A stretch of DNA of 64,000 nt from Cryptomeria japonica (GCF_030272615.1 NC_081412.1:41187791-41251790), one strand, 5' to 3'. Shown: positions 11,741 to 24,645, counted from the stretch's first letter. The notes: a model not told the origin generated them from the letters alone. Numbers and translations: made by a program.

Positions 11741-14700
11741 TGTTAGGACTCATAAAAATTATGCTAAATTTGGTGACCCAATGAAGCCTTTCTCTAAGGA
11801 TTTCTCTTTGCAGCTTTTTTCTATGGTAAAGCAAGCACATTATTGTAATTCGCTTTGAACTTGAACCCTTGAACCTTTTTGGTTCAAGGTTCAAGGTTCA
11901 ATCACTTCTCCTTCTTGTGTCGTGGCTTTGTAATGATTTTTAATAAGAAAATGTGAATCCGTTAAGTCAGTTTTGAACCATTTGCAAATCGGTTCAAGGT
12001 TCATGGTTCAAAATGTCCCTTTCTTTTAATCCATGGTCTTTTCTTGTCACCTTTTTCCACTTAAGAAGAAGGGTCTATGTGTCGTCAAGAGGGGCCCCCT
12101 TTTTTATGTCTAGGCCTAGGCAGGTTCTGTTAAATTTTAATTTCTGCCTATCTTATGTTTTTCCTATGTATCTGTCGAGCTTCCTATTGATCTCACGGTT
12201 GTCACTATACCACAACCAAGAAGTGCTCGATCGTTACTCACCGTAACATGGTGACTAAGTGGTGGAACCCACTGGAAAAGGCTAAGGAGAACCGTTTATC
12301 CCACATTGGCCGTAGGGAGGAGCATTTCAATATTTATATGCAAGGCCACATATATCTTAAGTGTCAAAGCTTACAGTCTTTTGGCAAGTGGTCGATCAAG
12401 CAAGTAGTGCTGCCCCCCCCCCCCCCCCCCCGCATGTGCGTACATCTCAGAATGGCTTAATTTTGCAACAAAAGGGAGGATTAAACAACGTGCATGTTTC
12501 AAAAGATCAGACGGCAGTCGCTATACCGCAAGATGAAAGTGCTCGACTATTAACAACCGTGACTTGGTGAATGATGAGCTCGCAAGCTAGGGGGCACTGA
12601 GGTAATCACTAAGCAAATAATAAGGTACCAAGTGGTGACACGTAGCTAGTGATGTGGTAGTCTAGTGGATGGTGAAGTGGAGGTGCCACTTGGCAGAGTA
12701 GAGGATGTAGTCACCCAAAGGGGCTAAGGGTCAAGAAGATCAACAAAGATCAATGGTGATCAAGATGGATCCAAGGGTTGTCGCTATGTCGTGACATGAA
12801 GATGCTCATTAGATAAAGGTCACGACTTGGTGACAAACCACTAGTGGTGAACCATGGTCGACAGTTGATGCAAACAGTTAAGGCAGGTTGTTCATTCTGG
12901 CGATTAATGGAGGACATGCTAAGGTGTCAGAGTGGAGAGCCTGGAATGAATACTCTCACAACAAGTGGCACCCAGTTGTAAACTCTGGAGCCAATCAAAG
13001 GGTGCCATGTGACAGATTAGATGGAAGGTGAGGGTGTCGATGAAACTGAGGTTTTGATGAGACACAAAAATGGATAGCCCAAGAGGAAGTTTGGTTGAAA
13101 GGGTGAAATGTTGAGAAAACAAAAGGAAGTGGTGGGTCCGGTGGAGATGACTTGGCGGTCCAGGTGGTCAGATGATGAACTAGAGGTTGACAAGTGGCTG
13201 GCCTGACTGGATGGGTGGAGTCTAGGTAGATCAGAGGGCAAATCCAAGGATGCCATGCAGTGACCCCGTGGCATAAGTGAGAGCTATTCAGAGAAGGTAA
13301 AGTTCAAGTAGGTTTGGAAAGATCAACGGTCGGGCGAGATGATCTAATAGTTGTGGCCATGTTGCGATGCGAAAGTGATCACCAAATATCACATGCAACA
13401 TAGCGAATAACCAGGTGGTAGGTGTGGTGGCTATCTAGGTAGATCCAGTGAAAAGTCAAGTTGTGACATGTGTCAAGCCAGTCAAAAGAGAAAGTGATAG
13501 AGGGAGCCGCTTAGCTGAGGTAAAAGTCAGACAAGTTAGGGCACATCGATGGTGATTGAAGGAAGATCAACGGTTGTCACCAAGTCATAACATTAAGTTG
13601 CTCGGTGGCTAAAGGCCATGACTTGGCGACCAAGTAGTGGGGCCCGGTAGAAAAGAAGAGCCAAGGAAGAAACAAAGAGTTTCTTTCCGACTATGAACCC
13701 AGGAGGTGCTAAGGTGGTCGGATATGGGCCCTGGAATGAACCAAATGATGCCACATGGAAGAGATGCATGGAAAATGTTTGCACGACAAGATTCAAAGAT
13801 TTAAATATGAATTGAGATTGTGCTAACAGGTAGAGAATTAAACGACCGACTTGCAGAGGGATTGGTGGCTCGGGATTTTTTTTTTGCCTGATATATAGTT
13901 GTTATATATCATTGAAAAGCTCTGGATCCAAGGAATTTGATTATGTAGTCAAGTGTAGCCCACAACAAATATATTTGGGGTAGTTACCTTGGGATCTCTG
14001 ATTGGATTTTCAGTCAGAGAGCTTGGATGTTCTGTAGGCCAAGTTGTGTGAAACACTTAATGCTGAAAGATAGGGTGGTTGCCATTGTCAGAGAATGAAA
14101 TTTGATTTTGTCCTCCTTGGCTTCTTATTCGAGGGTCTTCTCATTTTGTAGAGGTTCCAGATTTTTGTGAGCAAGGCTCCTAAATCTCGATTTCCAATTC
14201 TGAGCCTTTTTGCCAAATTTGTAATACAATGTCCGTTTTCAAGAAATAGAGTATCTTCTTGCTGTAAATGTTTTATGTTGCAAGTTACATATATGTAAGG
14301 CATATATACAGTTTATTGGATTGTCTCTAGGCCATCTATTATTTTTAATGAATCCATTCTTCAAGGGAGTTTGGGTTTGTCCTGTCAAAGTGGGAGTGTG
14401 ATGGGTGTTCCTAGGTACTCTTCAAGGAAGGGTTTAAATTCTATGAGCAATCATTTTGAATTCAGGATAATGTCTAGATATGTATGATCCTTTGTTTGAA
14501 TTTTAGAATGTATTAATGCTAAGTATTAATACAGGGATATATTTATGAATAAATTGGATTTGCAATAGTGTTTTCTATTTGCAGTTTGATGTATGACTCC
14601 ATGCCCTTGGATAAGTCACTGGTCTTGCAGATTCTGGGGATTCTCAGAGATTTTAAATATCAAGTATCCATTTGCTTTGATGGTTGTAGATTTAGTTTTT

Positions 14701-15002
14701 TCCACCTATCTCATGCTTCAATCTTGTTGAGATATCAATGTAGATCTAGCCCATTTGCAGTAACCTCCTTGTTGTTGAGCCCTGTGAGATTAATCTTCTT
14801 TTATTGATGCCATATGTCTGTAACTGGTTGTATTTTATGCATCAAAGGGTGTCCCCCCTAGGTCTTGCAAAACTTGAAGTGTAGGAGGATCATTAGGATC
14901 CTATGTTATTTTATCCAAGCCTTGAAGCATTTCATTGATTGAGATTAGCTATTTCATAGATAGTTTGCAGGTGAACTTGGGTGTCTCTTTTTGAGACCAA
15001 CA
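11741..15002 (+). repeat. 5' LTR of large-LTR element
   Basis: 3,262 bases, colinear with 25710-28953. Shared landmarks are the GGTTCAA hairpin, a C-run (19 C at 12413-12431, 12 in the other copy) and ACTCTTCAAGGAAGGG near 14417. The short ORFs inside, in both strands, have no recognisable products and look spurious. Confidence 0.92.
11855..11901. repeat. GGTTCAA hairpin in 5' LTR
   Basis: About 21 bases made of repeated TTGAACC units, four Ts, then repeated GGTTCAA units, forming a near-complete inverted repeat. The same hairpin is kept in the other LTR at 25824-25870. Role unknown. Confidence 0.75.
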
Positions 15003-15006
15003 AAAA

Positions 15007-15024
15007 TGGTGACTCTGTTGGGGA
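15007..15024 (+). other. Primer binding site of large-LTR element
   Basis: TGGTGACTCTGTTGGGGA begins four bases after the LTR end. The form TGG.GACTC..GGGGA is the one I associate with Ogre/Tat-type gypsy elements, reported to use tRNA-Arg; that identity is from memory. A partial copy, TGGCGACTCTGT, occurs near 15305. Confidence 0.6.
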
Positions 15025-15509
15025 GTAAGAGTTTCTTGTAATTGCATTTTCAGTAAGGTTGAGTGAAGTTGTATTCAACTTTTTTATTGCAAACAAACCC
15101 ATGAGTCTGGCCAAATTCATTTAGGGGAAGAGTCTTAGAAGTTCACAAGTCTGAAAGTTGTTTTCAAATTTGAAAGTATATATCCTGGAAGGTTTTATTG
15201 CTGAGAAATTAAAAGTATATTGTGACTCTGATGTGTTAGAACCAAAATGTGAAGGTATTTCAGAGTAAAGATCAGTGGTTAAAATTTTTTCTTCTTCAGG
15301 GAGGTGGCGACTCTGTATGAATGAACCTGAAGTTTGGAGGTTTTCTTCAAACTTTCAGCCAGAAGTGAAGTGAGCAGCAACAACTATACCCAGGTATTTC
15401 CCATTCATGAGATAGCTTTTGTTCCTTAGAAGTGAAGAAAGTCACTAGGAAAAGGAGTATTGGTTCTAAGGTTACATAATTCTTGTTCTTAAAAGTTTCA
15501 TTCAGAAAT
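15025..15509 (+). other. Leader of large-LTR element
   Basis: Untranslated-looking sequence between the primer site and the first plausible ATG (15510). No product is recognised in any frame. Confidence 0.5.
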
Positions 15510-16372
15510 ATGGTGAGAATTATGTCTGGTTACGAAGTTAATGACTGCATATGTTTTCAAAAGAGAGTAGAACAGTCAGATGTATTGTCATGGTCAAGGT
15601 TCAATAGATGTTTCGAGTTTGATAGATCTAGACGTGGTTCCTAGATCTGAAGTTTCTTTGTCAAATTTGAAAGACATTGATAGGGAGATTGAAGTTTGTC
15701 TTCAAAAGATCCAAGAAAGATGCATCTTATTTTTTAAAAGGAAGGTAGGGAAGAGAAAGGTTGAATCATTGTATGTTTTCTATGAAAGATTTATTGTTGC
15801 ATTAAATGAGCTTCCAGTTGATGTTAGACCCCTTGAGTTAGTTTGGATTGAATTATTTTTAGAGCTTGATGAGCCTGACTCAGTTAGTTGGTCTTCAACT
15901 TTGAGGGAGGAAAGCATTGCCAATATTAAAGAATGGATTGATGAGATTGAAATGAATAAATATGAAAATACACATAGTTTTGAGTATAGTGATGGAGATG
16001 AATCTGTGAGTGGATGTACCTCCTATGATGCTGAAGGCGACTCTTATTCCTAGCATGATAGTGCATATGTGTATTCAGAGCAAGAAGAAAATTGTGAAAG
16101 TATAATTTATTGTTCAAATAGTCATGAGCCTATTGAGGTTTAAGATTTGAATAATATAGATCACCTTGCTATTAAGTTCACTACACAAAATGTTTGCAAC
16201 CAAGGTTATGAAACCATGTTGCAACATATAGTAATATTTTATGATCAGCGTGTTAAAGGTCATGATGCAGATGCAAGTTACTGTAATGACAAAAGAAATG
16301 AGCATGAAGCCATGAGCACTGCAGATTTAATGCATGCATCAGATTGGGACAATGTTCACAGTACAAAAGATG
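15510..16372 (+). pseudogene. Unknown acidic ORF of large-LTR element, 5' part
   Basis: A plausible ATG at 15510 opens in one frame. A shift near 15570-15620 leads into the frame that is open from 15580 to 16053, with further stops at 16051 (TAG) and 16141 (TAA). The protein is helical and acidic, with a segment around IDREIEVCLQKIQERC and a tail rich in Glu, Asp, Ser and Tyr. There is no zinc knuckle, no protease or RT motif, and no capsid domain I recognise, although the position right after the leader is where gag would lie. It stops at 16372 because copia inserted there; the downstream part resumes at 24651 in phase. Confidence 0.55.
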
Positions 16373-17818
16373 TGTTATCATTTTGGCACTATGTTGTCAT
16401 TGATGTCAACCAGCATGATGGCGATCCACATAAGGGTGAGCATAAAGAATGAAGGTCAACCAGTCTAAAGGATGGTTGCTTGTTTATGATGAAGAGGCAG
16501 AATGCTAAAAGTTGTCTCACACTACCAAAGGTGAAGATGTGTTACTGGTATAGGATGCTCTACTGGGTAACAGAAGAAGAACACTCTACTGGCAAGGAGA
16601 TATACCAGTATGTGTTTTTCGAGCTGACTGTGAGTTGGTGGGCCATGTCTTGATCTGTATGATACCATGTGGAGCAAAGGTGGCAAGTGTGTTGTGGTTG
16701 GTGAAGCCTCATCGACAGGGTTGATGAAATAGATAATCACCATTAATGAAGGAGCCACAAATCACGGGATTGCACATGACTAATTGCAGCTCGAGGAAGA
16801 AGGAATGGTAGAGGAAGATCAGGGTGCAGTTGGCACCTGAATCAAGGTAAAGGAAATCCGATTCAGGATGTTCTCATAAAGGAAACTTTTGGAACACTTT
16901 GTGTGTCGTCTAACTTCATGATAGAAAATCCAAGTCGTGATTGCTACTCTGAGAAAAACATGTATTGGATAATGAAAATTGTGTTTAGGTGCAGTCTTGA
17001 AGGACAGGTGATTGATCCAAGATAGGTGGGATTGGATCTCATGAAGAATGTGTCAGAAAGAGAAAACCCTAACCACCTAGGTTTCTGAATTGCATCCTGG
17101 CAGGAAAATAGAGTATAAGAAATGAGAGCTCTGGATAGATGCAGGGGTTGATTTTGTGAAGATTGAGCAGAGAAGAGAAGGGAGAGTGAGCAAGGAGAAA
17201 ACTTTAGAAGGTGTTCTAAGCAAGTTGTAGTGTGAGTGAGCAACCAAACTGGTGAGAGGATTCTACTGATAGTATCATAGTCCGGCAGTTGAACCTAACT
17301 GGTAAGGTGTGGTAGAGCAGGCAGCATCCTAGTGTGACATAGTGTGTTGAGAGACTGTGTGTGAAAGGGAGAGAAAGATAACAGAGAGTTATTTGATTCT
17401 AGTGTTGCAGAATTTATTTGCAACAACAAGCCTCAATTATATTCAAATAGTATTTCAATATACATCGCCAAGTTGAAGCTTGGTATAGGGGTTGGTGCTC
17501 CTTGGGTTGGTGCCCTAAAAGTGTAGGGGTTGGTGCCCAAAATCTTTGTAAGTCTGTGTTTTACCTATGAGGCTGGATTGGAGCAGTAATCTCTAGCAGC
17601 TCTTATCACCGAGATTTTTCCCATATTGGGTTTTCCTCATAAATCTAGTGTTGTGAATTTCTTGTGTGTGAATGATCTCTTTGGTTTTCTCTCTTGCATT
17701 ACCAGTATGACTGTTTAGTGGTTAAGTAAATAGTTGATTGTCTGAAGTTATATCCGTAAGAGGAAAGATTTAGGAACCGCTTATTCACCCCCCTCTTAGT
17801 GGTATTTTGTGTTCAAAA
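16373..17818 (+). repeat. 5' LTR of copia element
   Basis: Starts TGTTATCATTTTGGCAC where the 3' copy reads TGTTGGCATTTTGGCAC, and ends at TGTTCAAAA aligned with TGTTCAACA. A TTCACCCCCCTCTTAGTGG block precedes the end in both copies. Confidence 0.93.
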
Positions 17819-17820
17819 AT

Positions 17821-17833
17821 TGGTATCAGAGCC
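17821..17833 (+). other. Primer binding site, initiator tRNA-Met
   Basis: TGGTATCAGAGCC, complementary to the 3' end of plant initiator tRNA-Met, two bases after the LTR. Confidence 0.95.
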
Positions 17834-17884
17834 TAGTTCCTAGTTATCTTTAAACCTTTGGGTAGATTCTGGACTTTGAGCACA

Positions 17885-19942
17885 ATGGCAAGAAGTGAGT
17901 CTGCTTCCTCAAAAGCCCCCATGTTTGATGGATCCAGCTATGCCTTCTAGAGTAGAAGAATGGAGACCTATATTTCATCTCTTGGTTTTTATGTGTGGAT
18001 GTTGGTCAAGAATGGGTATGCCATTCCTAATACTCCTCCCACTGATCTGGATGCAAAAAGGGATTATGAGATTAATGAAAAGGAAAAACATGCCATCTTG
18101 AGTGGACTATCCGATAATGAATTTTTCAAAGTCATGCATTGTGTTTCAGCAAAGGAGACATGGGATGAATTGCAAAGGTTGTTTGAGGGAGATGCAAAGG
18201 TCAAGGAAGCCAAGCTACAAACACTAAGGAGCCAACTTGACAACATCAAAATGAAAGATGATGAAAAGATTGCAGACTATCTTCATAGATTTGATGAAAC
18301 TATGAATACTATTAGAGGACTTGGAGAAGAGATCACAGATGATATTCTTGTCAAAACGATACTTAGATCTCTCACTCCCAAATATGATACTAATGTGTCA
18401 ACCATAGAAGAAGCCAAGGATCTAAATACTTTTACAATGGATGAAATATTTGGCTCCCTGACAGCCTATGAGATGAGAACAACTGGTGAAACTTTCTCAA
18501 GGAAAGAAGCAACATTCAACATCACTAAAAAGGGCAAAGAAGATGTTACTCATAAAGAATCTAGTGAAGACTCTGATGTTGAAGTAGAAAAATTTATCAG
18601 GAAGCTCAAAAGAGGATCTGACCAATACAAAGGAAAGCTACCACTTAAATGCTTCAACTACGGGAAGGCAGGACACTTCACTGCAAGTTGTCCTCACAAA
18701 GAAGTTGATGGAGATGAGTCAAGAGAGTTTAGAAGATCTACTAGCAAAGATAGAGAAAGGAATGACTATCAGTAGGGAAGAAGAGGCTACCAAAACCAAA
18801 ACAACCTATATACCATTGAGGATGACACAACAGATGATGAAAACCCATCAGAAGATGATGACCATGAGATCGATAGAAAAGTAAATCTTTTCATGGCACT
18901 TGATAGACCTACTGATGAAGATGAAAAAGAAGAGGATATTGAGGATGAAATGGATTTGGAGAGTGAACTTATTAGTGCACTTGAAGAATTGAGTAAAACA
19001 AGAAGATAACTCAAGAGGGTTAAGCTTGTTGTAGTAGATGAACAAGATCTCTTGAAGTAGTCACTGGAAGAGTTCGGTCAAATCATATCTGACTTGAAGT
19101 TGCAGCTGGAATAAACTAAGACGATCGGTAAAGCTACAACCCTTGATCTGACAAAGAAAGAAAAGGAGCATCAAGAGCTGGAAGTAGAAATAATAAAGCT
19201 CAGAAAGGAGCTTGAAGAAAGCAAGGAAGAAATAAAAACAAGAAGTAAGTATGAAGGGAACACTGAGGCTTTGGATAAGATGTTGAGCAAACAAAAGCAA
19301 TCCGGTGGCTTAGGATTTGAAGTTGGTCAAGGTTAAACCCACAAAGGTAAATCCAACAAAGAGATAATGTTCACTTCTTGAATTGAAGGTGAAGAAAAGA
19401 ATACATTCACTATAGGAAAGGATATTGGCAAAAAGACATATGCAAATGTTGTTGGAAATCGACATCCAAACCAATATGCAGAAATGAACCGGAGACCACA
19501 TTTCATGCATAAATTTGTAGACCCAAGGAGGAATGCCAGAATTGACTGAGAAGGATTCACCAGATTCAACAACATGAAGGGAAGACCCCCAATGAGGCAT
19601 TTCCATTCAGGACCAAGACAACCAAACCAGTATGCATCAGACTTTCATTGTTATTGTTACCGGTGTAATAAATTTGGGCACAAAATAGCTGACTGTAGGT
19701 TAAACAATAAGCCTTCTATGAATTATGAAAGTAGAAATTCATTTAATGCACTCTAGGATATGAATGTTGTCTTTTGTCAGTGCAATGGATATGGACATAA
19801 GAGTTTTGATTTTAGGAAGAACAAACCGGTATCCTATAATAATTTTAAGGACGTTCCCTTTAATGAAAATATAAAATGTACTAACTGTCAAGAATTTGGA
19901 CACATAGCAAAGTTATTCAAAAACAAGAAGATCAAGAACTAG
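17885..19942 (+). pseudogene. Copia gag with coiled coil and zinc knuckles
   Basis: ATG at 17885 opens a frame with one early TAG (about 17948, probably a former Trp). It stays open to 18775 and encodes a UBN2-type capsid region (landmark ETWDELQRLFEGDAKVKEAK) and a zinc knuckle CFNYGKAGHFTASC whose second Cys is Tyr. After a stop at 18773, a coiled-coil region (18776-19330) follows in broken frames. Further knuckles are CYRCNKFGHKIADC (about 19655), a poor one at 19770 and CTNCQEFGH (about 19880). Gag forms the particle that packages element RNA. The extended second half is the part that resembles the truncated gag at 51-1172, so the two elements share a gag lineage. Confidence 0.85.
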
Positions 19943-22900
19943 TAACTGAACCTGAGCTAAATATAAAAACTAACAAGAAGAAGGAAATCAAACCAGTTTG
20001 GGTTGAGAAAGAAAAGGAAAAGCCAAAATCAAGTCTCATAGTGCAGACTGCCTTGCATGCTGAAAGGAAAAATATATGGGTGGTAGATAGTGGTTTCTCA
20101 AACCATATGACTGGTGACAAAAGAAAATTCATTAAACTTGAAGATTGGAATGGTGGATCGGTAAAATTTGGAGACAATTCCTCCATCAAAATAAAGGGAA
20201 AATGAACACTAAGCATTGATGGAAAACTGAAGGCACATGATGTTTATTATGTGGAAGGCCTCAAACATAATCTACTAAGTGTGATTCAGATGTGTGAAAA
20301 AGGTTACAAATTCACCTTTGACTCAATCGGTTGCCAAATAAAGAAAGACAGTACCGATATAGTTGTGGCAGAAGGAAAGAGAGCTTATGGAAATGTTTAT
20401 AATCTGAAGGAATGCTATGAGTCTTGATGTATGTTAGGGCAAGTAGATGAAAGTTGGTTGTGGCACAAAAGATTAGGCCACATAAATTTTGATAACTTAG
20501 TTGCAGTAAGCAAAAAGGGGTGTGTGAGGAATATTCCACTCATCATCAAACCGATAAAAACATTTTGTGATGAATTTGTAAAAGGTAATAAAATAAAAGT
20601 GAGTTTCAGGACAAAGGAGCACAACACCTCAAAGCCACTTGAAATTGTGCATACAGATCTATGTGGTCCAACTAGAACAAGAGCACTTTCTGGTGAAAGA
20701 TACTTTATGCTCTGCATTGATGACTACTCAAGGATGACATGGGTCACCTTTCTACAAGATAAATCACAAGCATTTTAAAGATTTAAGATCTTTCAGAAGA
20801 TGGTGGAAAAAGAAAGTGGGTACAAATTAAAATGCGTAAGATCAAACAGGGGTGGAGAGTTCACATCAAATGAATTTGAGGATTATTGTGAAAAACATGG
20901 AATTAGAAGGCAAGACTCTGCTCCTAGAACATCACTACAAAATGGTGTGGTAGAAAGGAAGAACAGGACAGTCAAGGATATGGCCAAAACCATGTTGAAT
21001 GAGGCCAGTCTGCCAGATACTTATTGGAAAGAAGTTGTTTATACTGATACATACACTTTGAACCGGGTTCAATTAAGAACAAACAACAAGATGATGCCTT
21101 ATGAGTTATGGTATTACCGGAAGCCATCAGTCAAATATTTCAAAGTATTTGGAAGTAAGTGCTTCATCAAGAAAGATATGGATGGTTTAGGAAGTTTTGA
21201 CTCCAGGAGTGATGAAGGAATCTTTCTTGGCTACTCATCTAACAAAAAAGCTTACAAATGCTACAATAAAAGGCTAAGAAGGGTCATTGAGAGTGTGCAT
21301 GTGAAAGTTGATGAAGATATGCACAGATGATCTCAACCATAGGTTGACTAGTATGATGACTCTAGTGATGAATATTATGAATCTCAGACAGAAATTAAAC
21401 TATAGGTAGCATCTCAGAAGGTTTCCAACTAGTATGTATAGTTGAATCACCCTGAACAAATTTTGTGAAATAAGAGTGATGGTGTGCAGACTAGAAGAAG
21501 ACTTGCCCGAAATGATGAACAAGTCAACCTATGCCTCATGACTAAAGTTGAACCCAAAACTTTCATTGAGGCTAGCAAGAGACAAGAATGGATGGATGCC
21601 ATGGAAGAAGAACTGCACCAGATTGAGAAGAACAAGACTTGGGAATTAGTCCCTAGACTGGAAGAGAAGAATATCATTGGCACAAAGTGGGTCTACCAGA
21701 ACAAATTGAATGAATAAGGTAAGATTTTAAGGCATAAAGCTAGACTAGTGTGCAAAGGATACTCTCAAGTAGAGGGGATTGACTTTGAAGAAACATTTGA
21801 ACCAGTGGCTAGCTTAGAAGCAATTAGGATGTTTCTAGCTTACTCTGCCTACAAGGGCTATAAAGTATACCAAATGGATGTAAAATCTACTTTTCTAAAT
21901 GGAAATTTAGAAGAAGTATACATGGAGCAACCAGAAGGATTTCTCCTACATGATGATGAGACATTTGTTTGTCATTAAAGAAGGCTCTATATGGTTTGAA
22001 GCAAGCTCCTAGATCATGGTACTCAAGATTAGATCAGTATCTGAAGGAGCAAGGATTCAAAAATGGAAGTTCTGACAGTAATTTGTACATAAGGAAAGAT
22101 GGGAATCACATGATTATTGTAGTTGTGTATGTATATGACATCATCTTTGGAGGCAATAAGGATACTCTCTGCAAAGAGTTAGTTGATCAGATGTGGTCAA
22201 AATTTGTGATGTCAATGCATGGTGAATTGACTTACTTCCTTGGCTTATAGATATTATAGAAAGACAAAGGAATCTTTATCTCACAAGTCAAGTATGCAAA
22301 GGAGATGCCGAAGAAATTCCAATTGGCAGATTGCAAACTGTAAGTACTCACATGGTGATCAATAGCAAATTGAGCAAGAATGATGAATCACCGGTAGTGG
22401 ATCAAACTCTGAATAGATCCATAATAGGTAGTCTATTGTATCTAACTTCTTTAAGACCAGATATAGTTTAGGCAGTATGCATGGTAGCTAGATTCCAAGC
22501 TCCACCAAAGCAGTCACACATGAATGTTGTTAGCATAATTTTTAGGTACCTACAAGGAACTCTCAGCTATGGCTTGTGGTATCCTAAACAAGGAGATTTC
22601 ATCTTGGAAGCATACATTGATGCCGATTGGGCAGGATGCATTCTTTTTGGGTGACTGATTGGTCTCTTGGCATAGCAAGAAGTAGGAATCAGTCTCCTTA
22701 TCTACTATTGAAGCCAAGTACATTGCTGCTACTACATGTTGCTCTTAGGTGCTTTGGATGAAGCAGAATCTCAAATATATATAGGTGGACATCACTGAAC
22801 CTATTCTCATCCAGTGTGACAATTCGAGTGCAATCAACATAGAAAATAATCTGGTCATGCATTCCAAAACAAAACACATTGCTATCAAATATCACTTTCT

Positions 22901-23042
22901 CCAAGAGAAGGTTGAAGGACAGGAGATAAGGATGGATTATGTCTCCACTGGTGAACAAGTAGCATACATTTTCACCAAACCATTACCGGTCATCACTTTT
23001 GAGTACCTCCGCCACAAGTTGGGTGTTATTTCATCTACCTAG
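19943..23042 (+). pseudogene. Copia pol: protease, integrase, RT, RNase H (inactivated)
   Basis: Protease: WVVDSGFSNHMTGD (about 20079), with Phe where copia usually has Cys or Ala. GAG-preintegrase: WLWHKRLGHINF (about 20458). Integrase: the first Asp is present in HTDLCGP. The second reads SNRGGEF, so Asp is Asn. The Glu is kept in [52 protein letters not shown] and then YVYDIIFGG, where the catalytic YVDD has lost an Asp. RNase H: AYIDADWAGC and the closing part KTKHIAIKYHFLQEKVE. Stops occur near 20205, 20425, 20775, 21328, 21715 and 22248, and there is a frame change near 21965. Integration and reverse transcription would both fail. Confidence 0.9.
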
Positions 23043-23197
23043 GAAGGCTTTATGTGGCTCAGGGGAAGATGATGGTGGTAAAATGGGGAGCCTAGTATGG
23101 ATCAAAGGGGGAGTGCACAAGTACTCTTTGTCATTGTGTCAAAGGGAGAGAAATGTACCGCTATGAAGTGAATCGTGAGAAGTTGACATCAATGCCA

Positions 23198-23208
23198 AAG
23201 GGGGAGAT
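23198..23208 (+). other. Polypurine tract of copia element
   Basis: AAAGGGGGAGAT overlaps the last bases before the LTR start TGTTGGCA at 23209. Confidence 0.9.
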
Positions 23209-24645
23209 TGTTGGCATTTTGGCACTATGTTGTAATTGATGTCAACTGGCATGATGGTGATCCACATGAGGGTGAGCATAAAGAATGAAGGTCAATCGGT
23301 CTAAAGGATGGTTGCTCATTTATGATGAAGAGGCAGAATCTTAAAAGTTGTCTCACACTATCGAAGGTGAAGATGTGTAACCGGTACAAGATGCTCTACC
23401 AAGTAACAAAAGAAGAACACTCTACTAGCAAAGAGATATACCAATATGTGTTTGCCAAACCGACTATGAGTTGGTGGGCCATGTCTTGATCCATGTGATG
23501 CCATGTGGAGCAAAGGTGGAAAGTGTGTTGTGGTTCATGAAGCCTCATCGCCAGGGTTGATGAAACAGATAATCGCCATTAATGAAGCAGCCACAAATCA
23601 CAAGATTGTACCTGACTGATTGTAGCTCAAGGAAGAAGGAATGATAGAGGAAGATCAAGGTGTAGTTGGTGCCTAAATAAAGGGAAAGGAAATCTGATTT
23701 AGGATGTTCTCATAAAGGAAACTTCTGGAACACTTTGTGTGTCGTTTGACTTCATGACAGAAAATCCGATTCGTGATTGCCACTCCAAGAAAAACATTTA
23801 TTGGATAATGAAAACTATGTGCAGGTGCAGTCTTCAAGGACAGGTGATTGATCCAAGATAGGTGGGATTGGATCTCATGAAGATTGTGTCGAAAAGAGAA
23901 AACCCTAACCGCCTAGGTTTTTGAATTGCATTCTGGCGAGAAAGCAGAGTATAAGAAATGAGAGCTCTAGACAGATGCAGGGGTTGATGCTGTGAAGATT
24001 GAGTAGAGAAGAGAAGGGAGAGTGAGAAAGGGGAAAACTTTAGAAGGTGTTCTGAGCAAGTTGCAGTGTGAGTGAGAAAGAAAACTGGTGAGAGGATTCT
24101 ACCGACAGTATCATAGTCTGGCAGTTGAACCTAACCAGTAAGGTGTGGCAGAGAAAGCAGCATCGTAGTGTGACACAGTGTGTTGAGAGACTGTGTGTGA
24201 AAGGGAGAGAAAGGTAACAGAGAGTTATTTGATTCTAGAGTTGCAGAATTCATTTGTAACAAGAAGCCTCAATTGCATTCAAATAGTATTTCAATATACA
24301 TCGACAAGTTGAAGCTTAGTGCAGGGGTTGGTGCTCCTTGGGTTGGTGCTCCTTGGGTTGATGCCCAAAGTCTTTAAAGCTTTGTGTTTTACCTATGAGG
24401 CTAGATTGGAGCAGTAATCTCCAATAACTCTTCTCACCAAGGTTTTCCCATATTGGGTTTTCCTCATAAATCTGGTGTTGTGAATTTCTTGTCTGTGAAT
24501 GATCTCTTTGGTTTTCTCTCTTGCATTATAGGTATGGTTGTTTAGTGGCTAAGTAAATAGTTGATTGTTTGAAGTTAGATCGGTAAGAGGAAAGATTTAG
24601 GAACCACTGATTCACCCCCCTCTTAGTGGTATTCAGTGTTCAACA
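23209..24645 (+). repeat. 3' LTR of copia element
   Basis: Begins TGTTGGCATTTTGGC and ends TGTTCAACA, colinear with 16373-17818. Compared with the 5' copy it carries a small local repeat (CTCCTTGGGTTGGTG twice, near 24333). Most differences between the copies are C/T or G/A. Confidence 0.95.

Larger units (their letters stand above)
16373..24645 (+). mobile_element. Complete but inactive Ty1/copia element
   Basis: LTRs of 1,446 and 1,437 bases (16373-17818 and 23209-24645) are flanked by identical AGATG at 16368-16372 and 24646-24650. Primer site, gag, protease, integrase, RT, RNase H and polypurine tract follow in copia order (integrase before RT). The long LTRs and a gag with an extended coiled coil and extra zinc knuckles recall the Sirevirus branch; this is inference. 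Stops, frameshifts and at least two lost catalytic residues show it is dead. It is the innermost and therefore youngest insertion of this nest, yet its LTRs differ at roughly one base in ten over the first 200 bases. Confidence 0.95.

Noticed and set aside
12248-12570. Overlapping ORFs with a poly-proline stretch in the large LTR
   Set aside because: The proline run is the C homopolymer read in frame. The ORFs are not conserved in length in the other LTR and overlap in two frames.
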